Shown here: positions 1-7,493 of the stretch, one piece after another
Numbering within the stretch: the first letter of the stretch is position 1
Layout of the letters: each line of letters begins with the position of its first letter
Assembly (NCBI GenBank): GCA_020161575.1
Contig: JAIUNR010000006.1
Coordinates: forward strand, 62,001 to 126,000
Source of the DNA: Pseudomonadota bacterium
GTDB taxonomy: Bacteria > Pseudomonadota > Alphaproteobacteria > Rhizobiales > Beijerinckiaceae
Length of the DNA: 64,000 nt
Direction of reading: 5' to 3'
Program-made: the position numbers and the translations under genes
Notes under the pieces: model-generated
Told to the model about the DNA's origin: nothing
Databases searched by the model: none
The model's input: the letters and a program-made list of their open reading frames with translations, nothing else

Positions 1-180
1 CTCGGCGCGCTGGCGATCCTCTCCGAGTATCCGGTCTTGCTCGGCTATGCGCTGCTGGGTGCGCGGGCGCTCGCCTTCGCCAGAACGCCGACGGCACGCC
101 GTATCACCGATGCCTTGTCCGGCCTCGCGCTGATCGGCGCCGCGACGATGGTCGCGCGCACGGCGCTGGAGCGGCGGTGA
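1..180 (+). CDS. LysE/RhtB-family amino-acid exporter, C-terminal fragment
   Basis: This is the last 59 codons of a reading frame that enters from the left edge and stops at TGA 178-180. The peptide has two hydrophobic stretches separated by a basic segment (LLGARALAFARTPTARR), then GLALIGAATMVARTALERR. That matches the end of LysE/RhtB transporters, where an Arg-rich loop is followed by a last helix of the type 'GalLiglGl.la..rr'. Family members export amino acids such as threonine or homoserine lactone through the inner membrane. The substrate cannot be told from this tail. The assignment rests on the C-terminal pattern only. Confidence 0.6.
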   Translation, partial: LGALAILSEYPVLLGYALLGARALAFARTPTARRITDALSGLALIGAATMVARTALERR

Positions 181-342
181 ACATGCTAGCCTCACGGGCT
201 GCAAACCAAATCGTGACTTGAGATGGCGCGGCGCGCGGCTAGTCTCACGGCGTTTTTCGCTGGAGACTTTCCGTGGCCCCTGCCATCGCCATCGCAACCT
301 TGCCAGCTCCTCCCGGTTTGCGCAGGATCTGTCCGGTGATTG

Positions 343-1188
343 ATGGCGACTGACATGGCCTTCTGGCGTGACCGCCAGGGACGGTTCTCGGTGATGAAAG
401 CCGCGTGTTTCGTGCTGATCTCGCTGCCGGGCCTGTGGATCGGCGTGGCGCTCGGCATGGGATGGATGGGTGCCAAACCCGTTACCGCCGCGATCCACGA
501 GAGCGGTCTCTGGGCGCTGCGCCTGCTGCTGCTGACGCTGACCATCACGCCCCTGCGCCTTCTGACCGGGTGGAACCGCCTCATCCTCATCCGCCGCATG
601 CTCGGGCTGGGCGCCCTGGCCTACGGGCTGGGCCATCTCGCGCTCTATGCCTTCGAGCAGAAATTCGACCTCGCGCGGATCGCGGGAGAGATCGCGCTGC
701 GCTTTTATCTGACGATCGGCTTCGTGAGCCTTGCCGCGATGATCGCGCTGGGCGTCACCTCGACCGACGCCATGATCCGCCGTCTCGGCGCGGCGCGCTG
801 GAACCGCCTGCACAGGCTTGTCTATCCGCTGACGGCGCTGGCGCTGTTCCATGCCTTCCTGCAGGCTCGGATCGATGTCAGCGAGGCGCTGGTGATGAGC
901 GGGGTCTTTCTCGCGCTGATGGGCATACGTGCGATGCGCGGGCGGATCATGATCGAACCGGCGCGGCTTACCGCGCTTGCGATCGGCGTCTTCGCGGCCA
1001 CGCTTGCGCTCGAATGGTGCTGGTATCGTTTCGCGACCGGCCTGCCGGCCGATCGCATTTTCCTCGCGAGTTTCGATCCCGCGCTTCAGCCGCGCCCGGC
1101 CTGGATTGCCCTTGGCCTGGCCCTGCTGCTGCCGGGAGCGATGCTGCTTGCGGGGCGCTTCAGGCCGGCTCGACCAGCGCCACCGTGA
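343..1188 (+). CDS. msrQ: MsrQ-like heme-binding membrane subunit (YedZ family)
   Basis: A roughly 281-residue inner-membrane protein with at least six hydrophobic helices. It fits the ferric-reductase-like (YedZ/MsrQ) fold. Histidines in GHLALY and in HRLVYPLTALALFHAF sit where the family ligates b-type heme. MsrQ passes quinol electrons to the periplasmic methionine-sulfoxide reductase MsrP. It is longer than the roughly 210-residue E. coli protein because of a C-terminal extension with two more hydrophobic segments. No msrP lies next to it here, so the electron acceptor is uncertain. ATG 343 is chosen over an in-frame TTG at 340; neither has a strong ribosome-binding site. The gene ends overlapping the convergent gene on the other strand by 29 bp. 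Confidence 0.8.
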   Translation: MATDMAFWRDRQGRFSVMKAACFVLISLPGLWIGVALGMGWMGAKPVTAAIHESGLWALRLLLLTLTITPLRLLTGWNRLILIRRMLGLGALAYGLGHLALYAFEQKFDLARIAGEIALRFYLTIGFVSLAAMIALGVTSTDAMIRRLGAARWNRLHRLVYPLTALALFHAFLQARIDVSEALVMSGVFLALMGIRAMRGRIMIEPARLTALAIGVFAATLALEWCWYRFATGLPADRIFLASFDPALQPRPAWIALGLALLLPGAMLLAGRFRPARPAPP

Positions 1189-1540
1189 AGGTGTGCATCA
1201 CGTCATCGTCGTCGCGGATGGAGACGTAATCGCCGATATTGAAGCTATGCGCGCCGAACCGATAGCCGGCCTCGTCATCCTCGTCGCCAGCGATATCGTA
1301 GGTGAAGGCCCAGCTTCCGCCCTTCTGGCTGCCGCCACGATGCACGAGATGGCCAAGATCCGCTTCTTCGGCCCCCCAGAAGCGGCGGACGCGGCAGGCA
1401 TCGCGATGGGCAGCCCAGCTCGCGGCGTCGAGATGCCCTTCCACATCGAGCGGCGCGACGAATTCGTAGCCGTGTTGCTGTGAACCGCCGGGAAATTCCT
1501 TCGAGCGGGCAAGATGAAGCGTGATGCGATTGAGAGCCAT
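1160..1540 (-). CDS. conserved alphaproteobacterial protein of unknown function
   Basis: A 126-residue soluble acidic protein with no signal peptide or membrane segment. It contains a CRVRRFW stretch, a long Gly/Asp/Glu-rich middle (GDEDDEAGYRFG) and a C-terminal YVSIRDDDDVMHTF segment. The pattern resembles a protein widespread in Alphaproteobacteria that has no assigned function. The start ATG (complement of 1538-1540) is preceded five bases upstream by GGAGA, which favours it over an earlier in-frame start. It converges with msrQ, the last codons overlapping. An FNR-like dyad lies about 55-65 bp upstream of its start. I do not assign a function. Confidence 0.75.
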   Translation of the reverse strand: MALNRITLHLARSKEFPGGSQQHGYEFVAPLDVEGHLDAASWAAHRDACRVRRFWGAEEADLGHLVHRGGSQKGGSWAFTYDIAGDEDDEAGYRFGAHSFNIGDYVSIRDDDDVMHTFTVALVEPA

Positions 1541-1592
1541 CGATTTCTCCAGATGTGATGCGTAAAGCATCGCAGGAATGCCGATGCGGACC

Positions 1593-1606
1593 TTGATCAG
1601 CGTCAA
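1593..1606. promoter_or_regulatory. candidate FNR/FixK-type box
   Basis: The dyad TTGATCAGCGTCAA lies in the divergent region between the minus-strand gene starting at 1540 and the exopolyphosphatase gene starting at 1710. It matches the TTGAT-N4-ATCAA anaerobox consensus with one base change, which is within the range seen for alphaproteobacterial FnrL/FixK sites. Which of the two genes it would control is unclear. A small inverted repeat (GATGC-N5-GCATC) lies nearby at 1557-1571. This is a sequence match only. Confidence 0.4.
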
Positions 1607-1709
1607 GTTCGCGGGGACGGATTACACCCGCTGCTCGGCTCCGGTGTCTTAACGGCTTTCAATACGCCACGTGCGCAGCTACATTGCAATCAAAGTGAGT
1701 AGGATTTGA

Positions 1710-2843
1710 ATGATCGAAACCGCACCAGAACCGCGCGACGAGGGATTGCCTTCGACGTCCGAACCGCGCCCCGCGCGTCCGGCGAGCGTTGCCTCGTTCG
1801 GGATTCCGGGGGGCGGATTCGCGCCATGCCTGCGTTCGGTCGAGACACGGCCCGTTCATCAGCGCCGCTATGCCGCGCTTGATCTGGGCACGAATAATTG
1901 CCGGCTTCTGGTGGCGCGTCCCGAGGGTGGCGCTTTCCGCGTGGTCGATGCCTTTTCGCGCATCGTGCGGCTGGGCGAGGGGGTTTCGCGTTCCGGTGCG
2001 CTGAGCGCTGCCGCGATGGAACGCACGATGGAGGCGCTCCATATCTGCCGGCGCAAGATGGATGACCGCAACGTGACGCGGGCCCGCCTTGTCGCGACGG
2101 AAGCCTGCCGCGCGGCCGCGAACGGGCCGGAATTCCTCGCCCGCGTGCAGAAGGAAACCGGGCTGGTGCTCGAATTGCTCGATCGCTCGGGCGAGGCGCT
2201 GTTCGCGGCGGCGGGCTGCGCGGTGCTGGCGGACAGCCAGGCCTCGAGCATCATGCTGTTCGATATCGGCGGCGGCTCGACGGAGCTGGTCTGGCTTTCG
2301 GTGCGCAATTGCGACGATCTCGATATCCGCTCGCGTATCCGGGCCTGGACCTCGCTGCCGCTCGGCGTGGTGACGCTGGCGGAGCGCTATGGCGGGGTGG
2401 AGGTAAATGCCGCGACATTCGAGGCCATGGTCGAGGAAACATCCGCGATGCTCGCGCCCTTCGCGCGCGAGGCGGGCGAGGCCAGCGCCGAGCCCGGCTT
2501 TCACCTGCTCGGAACCTCCGGCACGGTGACGACGCTCGGGGGTATCTTCCTCAATCTCGAGCGCTATGACAGGCGCCGCGTCGACGGTCTCTGGATGCGC
2601 AAGGGCGATGTGGACCGCGTGCTCGAACAGATCGCGGCCATGGATTTCGAGACCCGCGCTGGAAACGGCTGCATCGGCCGCGAGCGGGCTGATCTCGTGC
2701 TGGCGGGCTGCGCGATTTTCGAGGCGATCCGCAGGGCGTTCCCGGCGCCGCGCGTGCGTATCGGCGATCGCGGGCTGCGTGAGGGAATGCTGATGGAAAT
2801 GATGCGCGAGGACGGGGTTCTCAGGCGCCTTCCGCCACGCTAG
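1710..2843 (+). CDS. ppx: Ppx/GppA phosphatase (exopolyphosphatase family)
   Basis: A 377-residue cytoplasmic enzyme of the actin-like ASKHA fold. Phosphate-binding loops are visible at YAALDLGTNNCRLLVA (near residue 55) and MLFDIGGGSTELVW (near residue 190), with LLGTSGTVTTLGG near residue 270. The family removes terminal phosphate from polyphosphate (Ppx) or from pppGpp (GppA), and sequence alone does not separate the two. A roughly 50-residue low-complexity N-terminal extension rich in Pro, Arg and Ser precedes the catalytic part, as is common in rhizobial versions. The rlmE gene follows after 9 bp, so the two are probably co-transcribed with the downstream phosphatase. Confidence 0.85.
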   Translation: MIETAPEPRDEGLPSTSEPRPARPASVASFGIPGGGFAPCLRSVETRPVHQRRYAALDLGTNNCRLLVARPEGGAFRVVDAFSRIVRLGEGVSRSGALSAAAMERTMEALHICRRKMDDRNVTRARLVATEACRAAANGPEFLARVQKETGLVLELLDRSGEALFAAAGCAVLADSQASSIMLFDIGGGSTELVWLSVRNCDDLDIRSRIRAWTSLPLGVVTLAERYGGVEVNAATFEAMVEETSAMLAPFAREAGEASAEPGFHLLGTSGTVTTLGGIFLNLERYDRRRVDGLWMRKGDVDRVLEQIAAMDFETRAGNGCIGRERADLVLAGCAIFEAIRRAFPAPRVRIGDRGLREGMLMEMMREDGVLRRLPPR

Positions 2844-2852
2844 AGCGAAACC

Positions 2853-3704
2853 ATGTCCGACAAAGATAAAGCCAAAGGCAAGCGCGACTTCGCGGTGCGG
2901 CTCAAGACCGCGCGCAAGCGCACCACCAGCCAGCAGGCCTGGCTGCGCCGCCAGCTCAACGACCCTTACGTCGCCAAGGCGAAGGAGGCGGGATACCGCA
3001 GCCGCGCGGCGTTCAAGCTCGTTGAAATCGATGACAAATACCACCTTCTCAAGCCGGGTATGCGGATCGTCGATCTTGGCGCGGCACCGGGTGGATGGTG
3101 CCAGGTCGCCGCGGAGCGGATCGGGATCACCGATGCGGGCGGAAAAGTGGGCGCCGGTTTTCCGCGCAAAGCATCGGAAGAGGGGGATGCGGGCGGAAAA
3201 GTGGGCGCCGGTTTTCCGCGCAAAGCATCGGAAGAGGGGGATGCGGGCGGAAAAGCGGTTGCCGGTTTTGCGCAGAATGCATCGGCGAAGATCGTTGCGA
3301 TCGACCTTCTCGAGATCGATCCGCTGCCGGGTGTCGATTTCATGGTGATGGATTTCACGCTTCCCGAGGCCGACGACATCCTGAAGGAGAAGCTCGGCGG
3401 GCTCGCCGATGGCGTGATCTCCGACATGGCTGCGAACACGACGGGGCACAAGAAGACCGATCACCTCAAGATCGTGGGTCTTGCCGAAATGGCGCTGGCC
3501 TTCGCGCGCGAGGTGCTGGCGCCGGGCGGGTTCTTCCTGTGCAAGCTCTTCCAGGGCGGCGAGACGGGCGAACTCGTTACCGATCTCAAACGCGATTTTA
3601 CAATTGTGCGCCACGTGAAGCCGGCTTCAAGCCGCGCCGATTCCTCGGAGCTATACGTGCTCGCGACCGGGTTTCGCGGAAGCCGGGAGGATGTTCAGAC
3701 TTGA
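2853..3704 (+). CDS. rlmE: 23S rRNA 2'-O-methyltransferase RlmE with repeat-encoded insert
   Basis: An FtsJ/RrmJ-family enzyme that methylates the 2'-OH of U2552 of 23S rRNA in the large-subunit A-loop. It shows the SAM motif VDLGAAPGGWCQVA (near residue 75) and the catalytic-type segments DFMVMDFT, DGVISDMAANTTGH and FFLCKLFQGGE. The protein has 283 residues, about 48 more than usual. The excess is an in-frame insert between the motif-I helix (ERIGITDAGGK) and the next strand (IVAIDLLEIDP). It consists of GAGFPRKASEEGDAGGK-type repeats encoded by a tandem palindromic DNA element. All conserved motifs remain, so the enzyme is probably functional. Its stop overlaps the TTG start of the next gene. 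Confidence 0.9.
   Translation: MSDKDKAKGKRDFAVRLKTARKRTTSQQAWLRRQLNDPYVAKAKEAGYRSRAAFKLVEIDDKYHLLKPGMRIVDLGAAPGGWCQVAAERIGITDAGGKVGAGFPRKASEEGDAGGKVGAGFPRKASEEGDAGGKAVAGFAQNASAKIVAIDLLEIDPLPGVDFMVMDFTLPEADDILKEKLGGLADGVISDMAANTTGHKKTDHLKIVGLAEMALAFAREVLAPGGFFLCKLFQGGETGELVTDLKRDFTIVRHVKPASSRADSSELYVLATGFRGSREDVQT
3132..3290 (+). repeat. tandem 54-bp palindromic repeat inside rlmE
   Basis: Two identical 54-bp units start at 3132 and 3186, and a third, diverged 51-bp copy runs from 3240 to 3290. Each unit can fold: an outer arm GATGC pairs with GCATC, and an inner arm GCGGAAAA pairs with TTTTCCGC around GTGGGCGCCGG. This resembles the GGAAAA...CCGGTTTTCC palindromes scattered between genes in rhizobia. 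Here the length is a multiple of three and the insert has no stop, so it is read as 18-residue peptide repeats within RlmE. Confidence 0.85.
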
Positions 3705-4369
3705 TTGGAACCGCGCTTGTCGATCTCGATGGCACGATCATCGACCCCAAATCCGGCATTTTCGCTTCCTTCCGCCATGCCCTGGGCGGAATGGGGATGG
3801 CCCAGCCCGATGGCGATCTCAACTGGATCATCGGCCCGCCTCTCAGGGTTTCTTTCGCCGAAGCGGGTGTTCCCGCCGAGGCTATCGAGCGCGCGCTCAA
3901 CCTTTACCGGGCGTATTACAGCGCGGGAGCGATATTCGATGCCCTTGTCTATCCCGACATGCGCGAAGCGCTCGCGCAGATCAGGGAGGATGGCGTTCGG
4001 CTGATCCTTGCGACATCAAAGCTGCGCGATTTCGCGGTCCAGATCCTTGAGCACTTCAAGCTCTCCGATCTCTTTGACGCTATTCATGGCGCGTCCGCGG
4101 GGGGAAGCCTTGACGACAAGGGCAACCTCCTTGCCCATATCAAGGTGGTGGAGGGCGTTGATTTCGCGCATGCCGTCATGATCGGCGACCGAATGTACGA
4201 TATCAACGCCGCGAAGCGGCATGATGCTCAGAGCATCGGCGTGCTTTGGGGGTATGGCGAGCGCAAGGAGCTGGAAGAGGCGGGGGCAGGAGCCTTGTGC
4301 ACGCTCCCCTCGGAGCTTCCCGCCCTGCTTCGCTCTCTGGGAAGCAGCCCGGAGCCGAACAGGCGGTAA
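3701..4369 (+). CDS. HAD-superfamily phosphatase, phosphoglycolate-phosphatase-like
   Basis: A 222-residue soluble hydrolase. HAD motif I is VDLDGTIIDP (nucleophile Asp), motif II is LILATSK, and motif IV is MIGDRMYDINAAKRH, with the cap domain inserted after motif I. Family members near this pattern dephosphorylate phosphoglycolate or related small phosphates (Gph/PpaX-like), but substrate specificity cannot be read from the sequence. The start is the TTG at 3701, overlapping the rlmE stop (TTGA). It has GGGAGGA about ten bases upstream and leads directly into motif I, so translation is probably coupled to rlmE. Confidence 0.8.
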   Translation: MIGTALVDLDGTIIDPKSGIFASFRHALGGMGMAQPDGDLNWIIGPPLRVSFAEAGVPAEAIERALNLYRAYYSAGAIFDALVYPDMREALAQIREDGVRLILATSKLRDFAVQILEHFKLSDLFDAIHGASAGGSLDDKGNLLAHIKVVEGVDFAHAVMIGDRMYDINAAKRHDAQSIGVLWGYGERKELEEAGAGALCTLPSELPALLRSLGSSPEPNRR

Positions 4370-4448
4370 AATGTACTAGTATCCTTCTCTTTCCTCTGGT
4401 TGCGGGTATGCCTCCCGGCTGTTCCCCCCCTCAGAAGAGAGAAATCCC

Positions 4449-4868
4449 ATGCTTTCCCGCCATATTCTTCTGGCTGCCGCTTTCTCCGCCGCGTTGGGCG
4501 CCGGAGCGCAGGCCCAGACCTGCGAGGACAACTTCCATCAGGAAGGCGTGCCGCTCCTCACCGGCATCATCTACCGCACGCATCAGATTTTCCCGAGAGT
4601 TCCGCCGAAAGTCGCGGTCGAGCGCATGGCGCGCGCGGTACAGGCCGAAGGCTTCGTCGGCATGCGCGTGGATCAGCGTTATGGCTCGATCACCGCGTTC
4701 CAGGAGACTTCGGGCTCGGGCCGCGAGCAGAGGTTGCGGGTGGTGACGCGCCCGGCCGGCAAGGGCACGCGCGTCGACATCAATTTCGAGATCCAGCAGG
4801 GTCAGATCGCGGGCGAAGGCTCCGTGCGCAACGGCATGTGCCGCCTCATGGACGGCATGAGCGGCTGA
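4449..4868 (+). CDS. small secreted protein of unknown function
   Basis: A 139-residue protein with a clear Sec signal peptide: MLSRHILLAAAFSAALG, then cleavage near GAQAQ-TCED. The mature part has two cysteines, one at its start (TCED) and one near the end (GMCRLM), which could form a disulfide in the periplasm. No recognised enzymatic motif is seen. GAGAG lies just upstream of the start. It stands alone between the HAD phosphatase and a strong terminator-like hairpin, so it probably has its own promoter in the short gap after 4369. Function unknown. Confidence 0.7.
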   Translation: MLSRHILLAAAFSAALGAGAQAQTCEDNFHQEGVPLLTGIIYRTHQIFPRVPPKVAVERMARAVQAEGFVGMRVDQRYGSITAFQETSGSGREQRLRVVTRPAGKGTRVDINFEIQQGQIAGEGSVRNGMCRLMDGMSG

Positions 4869-4919
4869 CACCTTGCATCGACCCGCCTGGCGGGGTGCTG
4901 ATCCTTGCGGCGGCACCCT

Positions 4920-4940
4920 GGCCGGTTTGACAAACCGGCC
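4920..4940. terminator. 9-bp perfect hairpin after the secreted-protein gene
   Basis: GGCCGGTTT (4920-4928) pairs perfectly with AAACCGGCC (4932-4940) around a 3-base loop. There is no following T tract, so termination would be weak or Rho-assisted. The right arm and loop overlap the -35 hexamer of the next promoter, so it may instead act as an operator. Confidence 0.45.
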
Positions 4941-4956
4941 TTGCGCTCGATAATAT
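4927..4956 (+). promoter_or_regulatory. near-consensus sigma-70 promoter for the 54-residue membrane protein
   Basis: The -35 hexamer TTGACA (4927-4932) and the -10 hexamer TAATAT (4951-4956) are separated by 18 bp. The start codon it would serve is at 4986. An inverted repeat ATATGC-N9-GCATAT (4953-4958 and 4968-4973) overlaps the -10 and the probable transcription start. Confidence 0.6.
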
Positions 4957-4985
4957 GCATCAACAAAGCATATTTAGGTGCGCGC

Positions 4986-5150
4986 ATGTCGATTGTCAGA
5001 GGTCTTGTTCATCTTTTCCTGGCGCCCGGCGATCTCGTCCGGCGCCAGCTCGGAATCACGGTCGAGCAGGATGGCGGGCTGATCCGCTCCTTCATCAATA
5101 TGTGCTTCTGGGGGCTGATCGTGGTCGTCCTGATGCTGCGCTATCTTTGA
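4986..5150 (+). CDS. 54-residue single-pass membrane protein
   Basis: A small protein starting MSIVRGLVHLFLAPGDLVRRQLG and ending in a strong transmembrane segment (FINMCFWGLIVVVLMLRYL). The first half looks amphipathic, and the C-terminal helix probably anchors it in the inner membrane. AGGTG lies seven bases before the ATG, and a near-consensus promoter lies just upstream, which supports it as a real gene despite its size. No family is recognised. Its strong promoter and isolated setting suggest an abundant small envelope protein, but that is inference. Confidence 0.6.
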   Translation: MSIVRGLVHLFLAPGDLVRRQLGITVEQDGGLIRSFINMCFWGLIVVVLMLRYL

Positions 5151-5156
5151 GCGTGG

Positions 5157-5408
5157 CTAGGCGGGCACTTCCCCGCGCCGGGCATCCAGTTCCTCGAGCC
5201 ATTCGGTGACCTCGTCGAGGCTCGCGGAGAACGGATATTCCGCATCCCCGTAGAGAATCTTCATCGTCTCGCCGTCGCGCAGCATGTAGCCGCCATGCGC
5301 GAGCACGCGCTTGTCCGGCTTCTGGCAGGTCATGAGATGCAGGCCATACCGCGTCGCGATGCGGCGCGCGCGGCGCTCGATTGAGTTCTTGCTGTTCTTG
5401 TAGCTCAT
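5157..5408 (-). CDS. small conserved hypothetical protein
   Basis: An 83-residue soluble protein: a basic N-terminus (MSYKNSKNSIERRARRIATRYG), then LHLMTCQKPDKRVLAHGGYMLRDGETMKILYG, and an acidic C-terminal helix (SLDEVTEWLEELDARRGE). The central part looks like a small beta-rich fold. It follows the fatty-acid-hydroxylase-like gene on the same strand after about 36 bp, so they may share a transcript. No function is assigned. Confidence 0.6.
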   Translation of the reverse strand: MSYKNSKNSIERRARRIATRYGLHLMTCQKPDKRVLAHGGYMLRDGETMKILYGDAEYPFSASLDEVTEWLEELDARRGEVPA

Positions 5409-5444
5409 GATCGGCCTTCGGTTGCGGAGCGCGACAGCCTTCCC

Positions 5445-6320
5445 TCAGGATTGACGCCGAAGCAAGCGCAAGCGTGCGGCATGCATTCCCTTGCGAAGTC
5501 CCTCCGCCCAGAGACGGAACGGGAGCAGCATCAGCTTCACGGGGTCGTTTGCCGGGATTCCGTCGCGCTCGGCGCCCATTCGCTCGCCGCAGGTGCCGGC
5601 CTTGTAATAGGTGCCGAAGAGCATGTCGAAAAGCGGGATCATGTTGGCGAGGTTCTTGCCGTAGGCGGGGGGGAAATCCGCGTGATGCCAGCGATGGAAG
5701 CGCGGCGAGGCCAGCAGCCAGTTGAACGGGCCGTGATCGATATCGATTTCGAGATGCACATAGGCGTTGTGGATCGCCGCGACGATATAGGCGCTGGCGA
5801 CCAGCTCGGCCGGAATGGCGAGCCAGGTAAGCAGCAGGATGTAGAAGGCCATCATCAGCAGCACTTCGAGCGCATGAACCCGGAATGTCGTGAGGCCGTT
5901 GACGTGGGAATCGGAATGATGGACCGCGTGAACTGGCCATGCGAGCCGGGTATGCATCGCGCGGTGGCTCCAGTAATCGCAGAAATCCTTGGTGATCACC
6001 GCGATCAGCATCGTCAGCGGCCAGGGCACCTGCTGCCAGAACCCGTCCGGGATGCGCGCGATGCCAAGGCTCTGGTAGAGCGCGAGCATCTTGCCCGCGG
6101 CAAAGCCGACCGCCGGGGCCAGCAGCAGGTTCAGCAGGACCAGCGCAAGGGTTGTCAGCGAATTCGTGATGGCGGATCGTGACAGGACACGCCCGCGCAG
6201 GCCAAGCAGCGAGGCGATCACGACGAAACCGCCCACGAAGGCGAGCACGGCGATGGTTTTTCCCGATGAGAAAAACCCCCAGTAGATGTCCCAGATGCGC
6301 CCGGCGGCCTCGGCCAGCAT
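5445..6320 (-). CDS. fatty acid hydroxylase / sterol desaturase superfamily membrane protein
   Basis: A 291-residue polytopic membrane protein. The di-iron histidine clusters of the superfamily are present in order: HRAMH (HxxxH), HAVHH (HxxHH) and HRWHH (HxxHH), plus an HNAYVH segment. Members use O2 and two irons to hydroxylate or desaturate lipids (sterols, carotenoids, fatty acids) at the membrane. The actual lipid is unknown. The start is the ATG complementary to 6318-6320, with AGGA just upstream and a hydrophobic N-terminus directly after. Longer upstream readings are not supported. Confidence 0.8.
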   Translation of the reverse strand: MLAEAAGRIWDIYWGFFSSGKTIAVLAFVGGFVVIASLLGLRGRVLSRSAITNSLTTLALVLLNLLLAPAVGFAAGKMLALYQSLGIARIPDGFWQQVPWPLTMLIAVITKDFCDYWSHRAMHTRLAWPVHAVHHSDSHVNGLTTFRVHALEVLLMMAFYILLLTWLAIPAELVASAYIVAAIHNAYVHLEIDIDHGPFNWLLASPRFHRWHHADFPPAYGKNLANMIPLFDMLFGTYYKAGTCGERMGAERDGIPANDPVKLMLLPFRLWAEGLRKGMHAARLRLLRRQS

Positions 6321-6446
6321 GTTCCTGTCTCGCTTTCTGCGGCAAACCCTACCCGGCCCTTCTTGCCAATTGCTTGCGCCGATGCCCGGCGAGGATGCAT
6401 TGACCCCTGCGCCGGAAACCGCCCAAATGCGGCGCGGGGAGGCGCC

Positions 6447-7379
6447 ATGATCATCAAGCAGCTCGTTTATCTCGATGCGCTTGCGCGCGAGCGGCATTTC
6501 CGCCGCGCGGCGGAAGCCTGCAACATCTCGCAGCCCACGCTGTCGGCGGCGATCGCCCAGCTTGAAGCCGAACTCGGCGTCCTGATCGTGGAGCGGGGGC
6601 GGCGGTTTCTCGGCCTGACCCGCGAGGGCGAGGTGGTGCTGGCCTATGCCCGCCGCATCCTCGCGGAGGCGCAGATCCTGCGCGAGACGATCGCCGAAAT
6701 GCGGCAGGGGCTGAGCGGGCGGCTGCGTCTGGGTGCGATTCCCACCGCCCTGCCCATGATCACGCATCTCACCGCGCCGTTCTCCGCGCGCTATCCGGCG
6801 GTGTCGCTCACCGTCCTGTCGCTGAATTCGCAGGAGATCCAGTCGCGGATCGACCATTACGAGATCGATGTCGGGCTGACCTATCTCGATAACGAGCCGC
6901 TCGAACGGGTGATTTCCAAGCCGATCTATCAGGAGGCCTATTCGCTGCTGGTGCGCGAGGATTGCGAACTCGCCGCTCGCGAAAGCGTCGGATGGGCCGA
7001 GGCTGCGCGACTCAACCTATGTCTTCTGACTTCGGATATGCAGAATCGCCGCATCATCGACGGTATTTTCCGCTCCGTCGGTCAGGTGCCGGTGCCGGTG
7101 ATCGAGACCAATTCGATCTTCAACCTCTGCTCCCATGCCGGAATTCCCGGCATTGCCAGCGTGGTGTCACGGCAATTGATCGAGTTCTTCGGGCTTCCCG
7201 AGGGGATTCGCGCCCTCCCGCTGGTCGAGCCCGTGGCGCAGCGCACGATCGGGCTGATTGTCGCGGATCGTCAGCCGGTCTCACCGCTCGCGCGGGCGCT
7301 GCTGAGCATGACCGGGCCGATCGGCGCCGGCGATGGCGTATCTTTCGCTGCCTCGGGGGCGCCGGATGCGAAGAATTGA
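6447..7379 (+). CDS. LysR-type regulator, OxyR/FdsR-like, upstream of formate dehydrogenase
   Basis: A 310-residue LysR-type transcription factor. The N-terminal winged helix-turn-helix (residues about 5-60) reads FRRAAEACNISQPTLSAAIAQLEAELGV. The effector-binding periplasmic-protein-like domain follows from about residue 90. It lies 114 bp upstream of, and in the same direction as, the formate dehydrogenase genes. That is the place of FdsR, the LysR regulator of fds in Cupriavidus, so control of that operon is a reasonable inference. GGGGAGG sits just before the ATG. The 114-bp gap contains an ATAG-N7-CTAT dyad of the type bound by OxyR-class proteins. Confidence 0.8.
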   Translation: MIIKQLVYLDALARERHFRRAAEACNISQPTLSAAIAQLEAELGVLIVERGRRFLGLTREGEVVLAYARRILAEAQILRETIAEMRQGLSGRLRLGAIPTALPMITHLTAPFSARYPAVSLTVLSLNSQEIQSRIDHYEIDVGLTYLDNEPLERVISKPIYQEAYSLLVREDCELAARESVGWAEAARLNLCLLTSDMQNRRIIDGIFRSVGQVPVPVIETNSIFNLCSHAGIPGIASVVSRQLIEFFGLPEGIRALPLVEPVAQRTIGLIVADRQPVSPLARALLSMTGPIGAGDGVSFAASGAPDAKN

Positions 7380-7393
7380 TAGTTTTTATCTAT
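7379..7393. promoter_or_regulatory. candidate LysR-type (OxyR-like) binding dyad before fdsG
   Basis: ATAG (7379-7382), seven bases, CTAT (7390-7393). The spacer has T and A where the OxyR half-element consensus ATAGnTnnnAnCTAT expects them. It begins on the stop codon of the LysR gene and lies about 100 bp upstream of fdsG, within the AT-rich gap that probably holds the operon promoter. Confidence 0.45.
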
Positions 7394-7493
7394 TATATGG
7401 TCGAAACAAACGATTTGAATTTTTCCAGATCGCGCCGCCATTCTCGCTGCAAAAGGGGAATTCAATCCCCGGCATGAGGGATGGAGCGGCAGG

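Noticed and set aside
3132-3290. CRISPR array
   Set aside because: The repeated unit is continuous, without unique spacers, and lies inside an intact coding frame. No CRISPR-like repeat-spacer pattern was seen anywhere in the window.
1659-3614. 651-codon minus-strand frame across ppx and rlmE
   Set aside because: Shadow of two clear plus-strand genes. It reads through the rlmE repeat only because the repeat length is a multiple of three.
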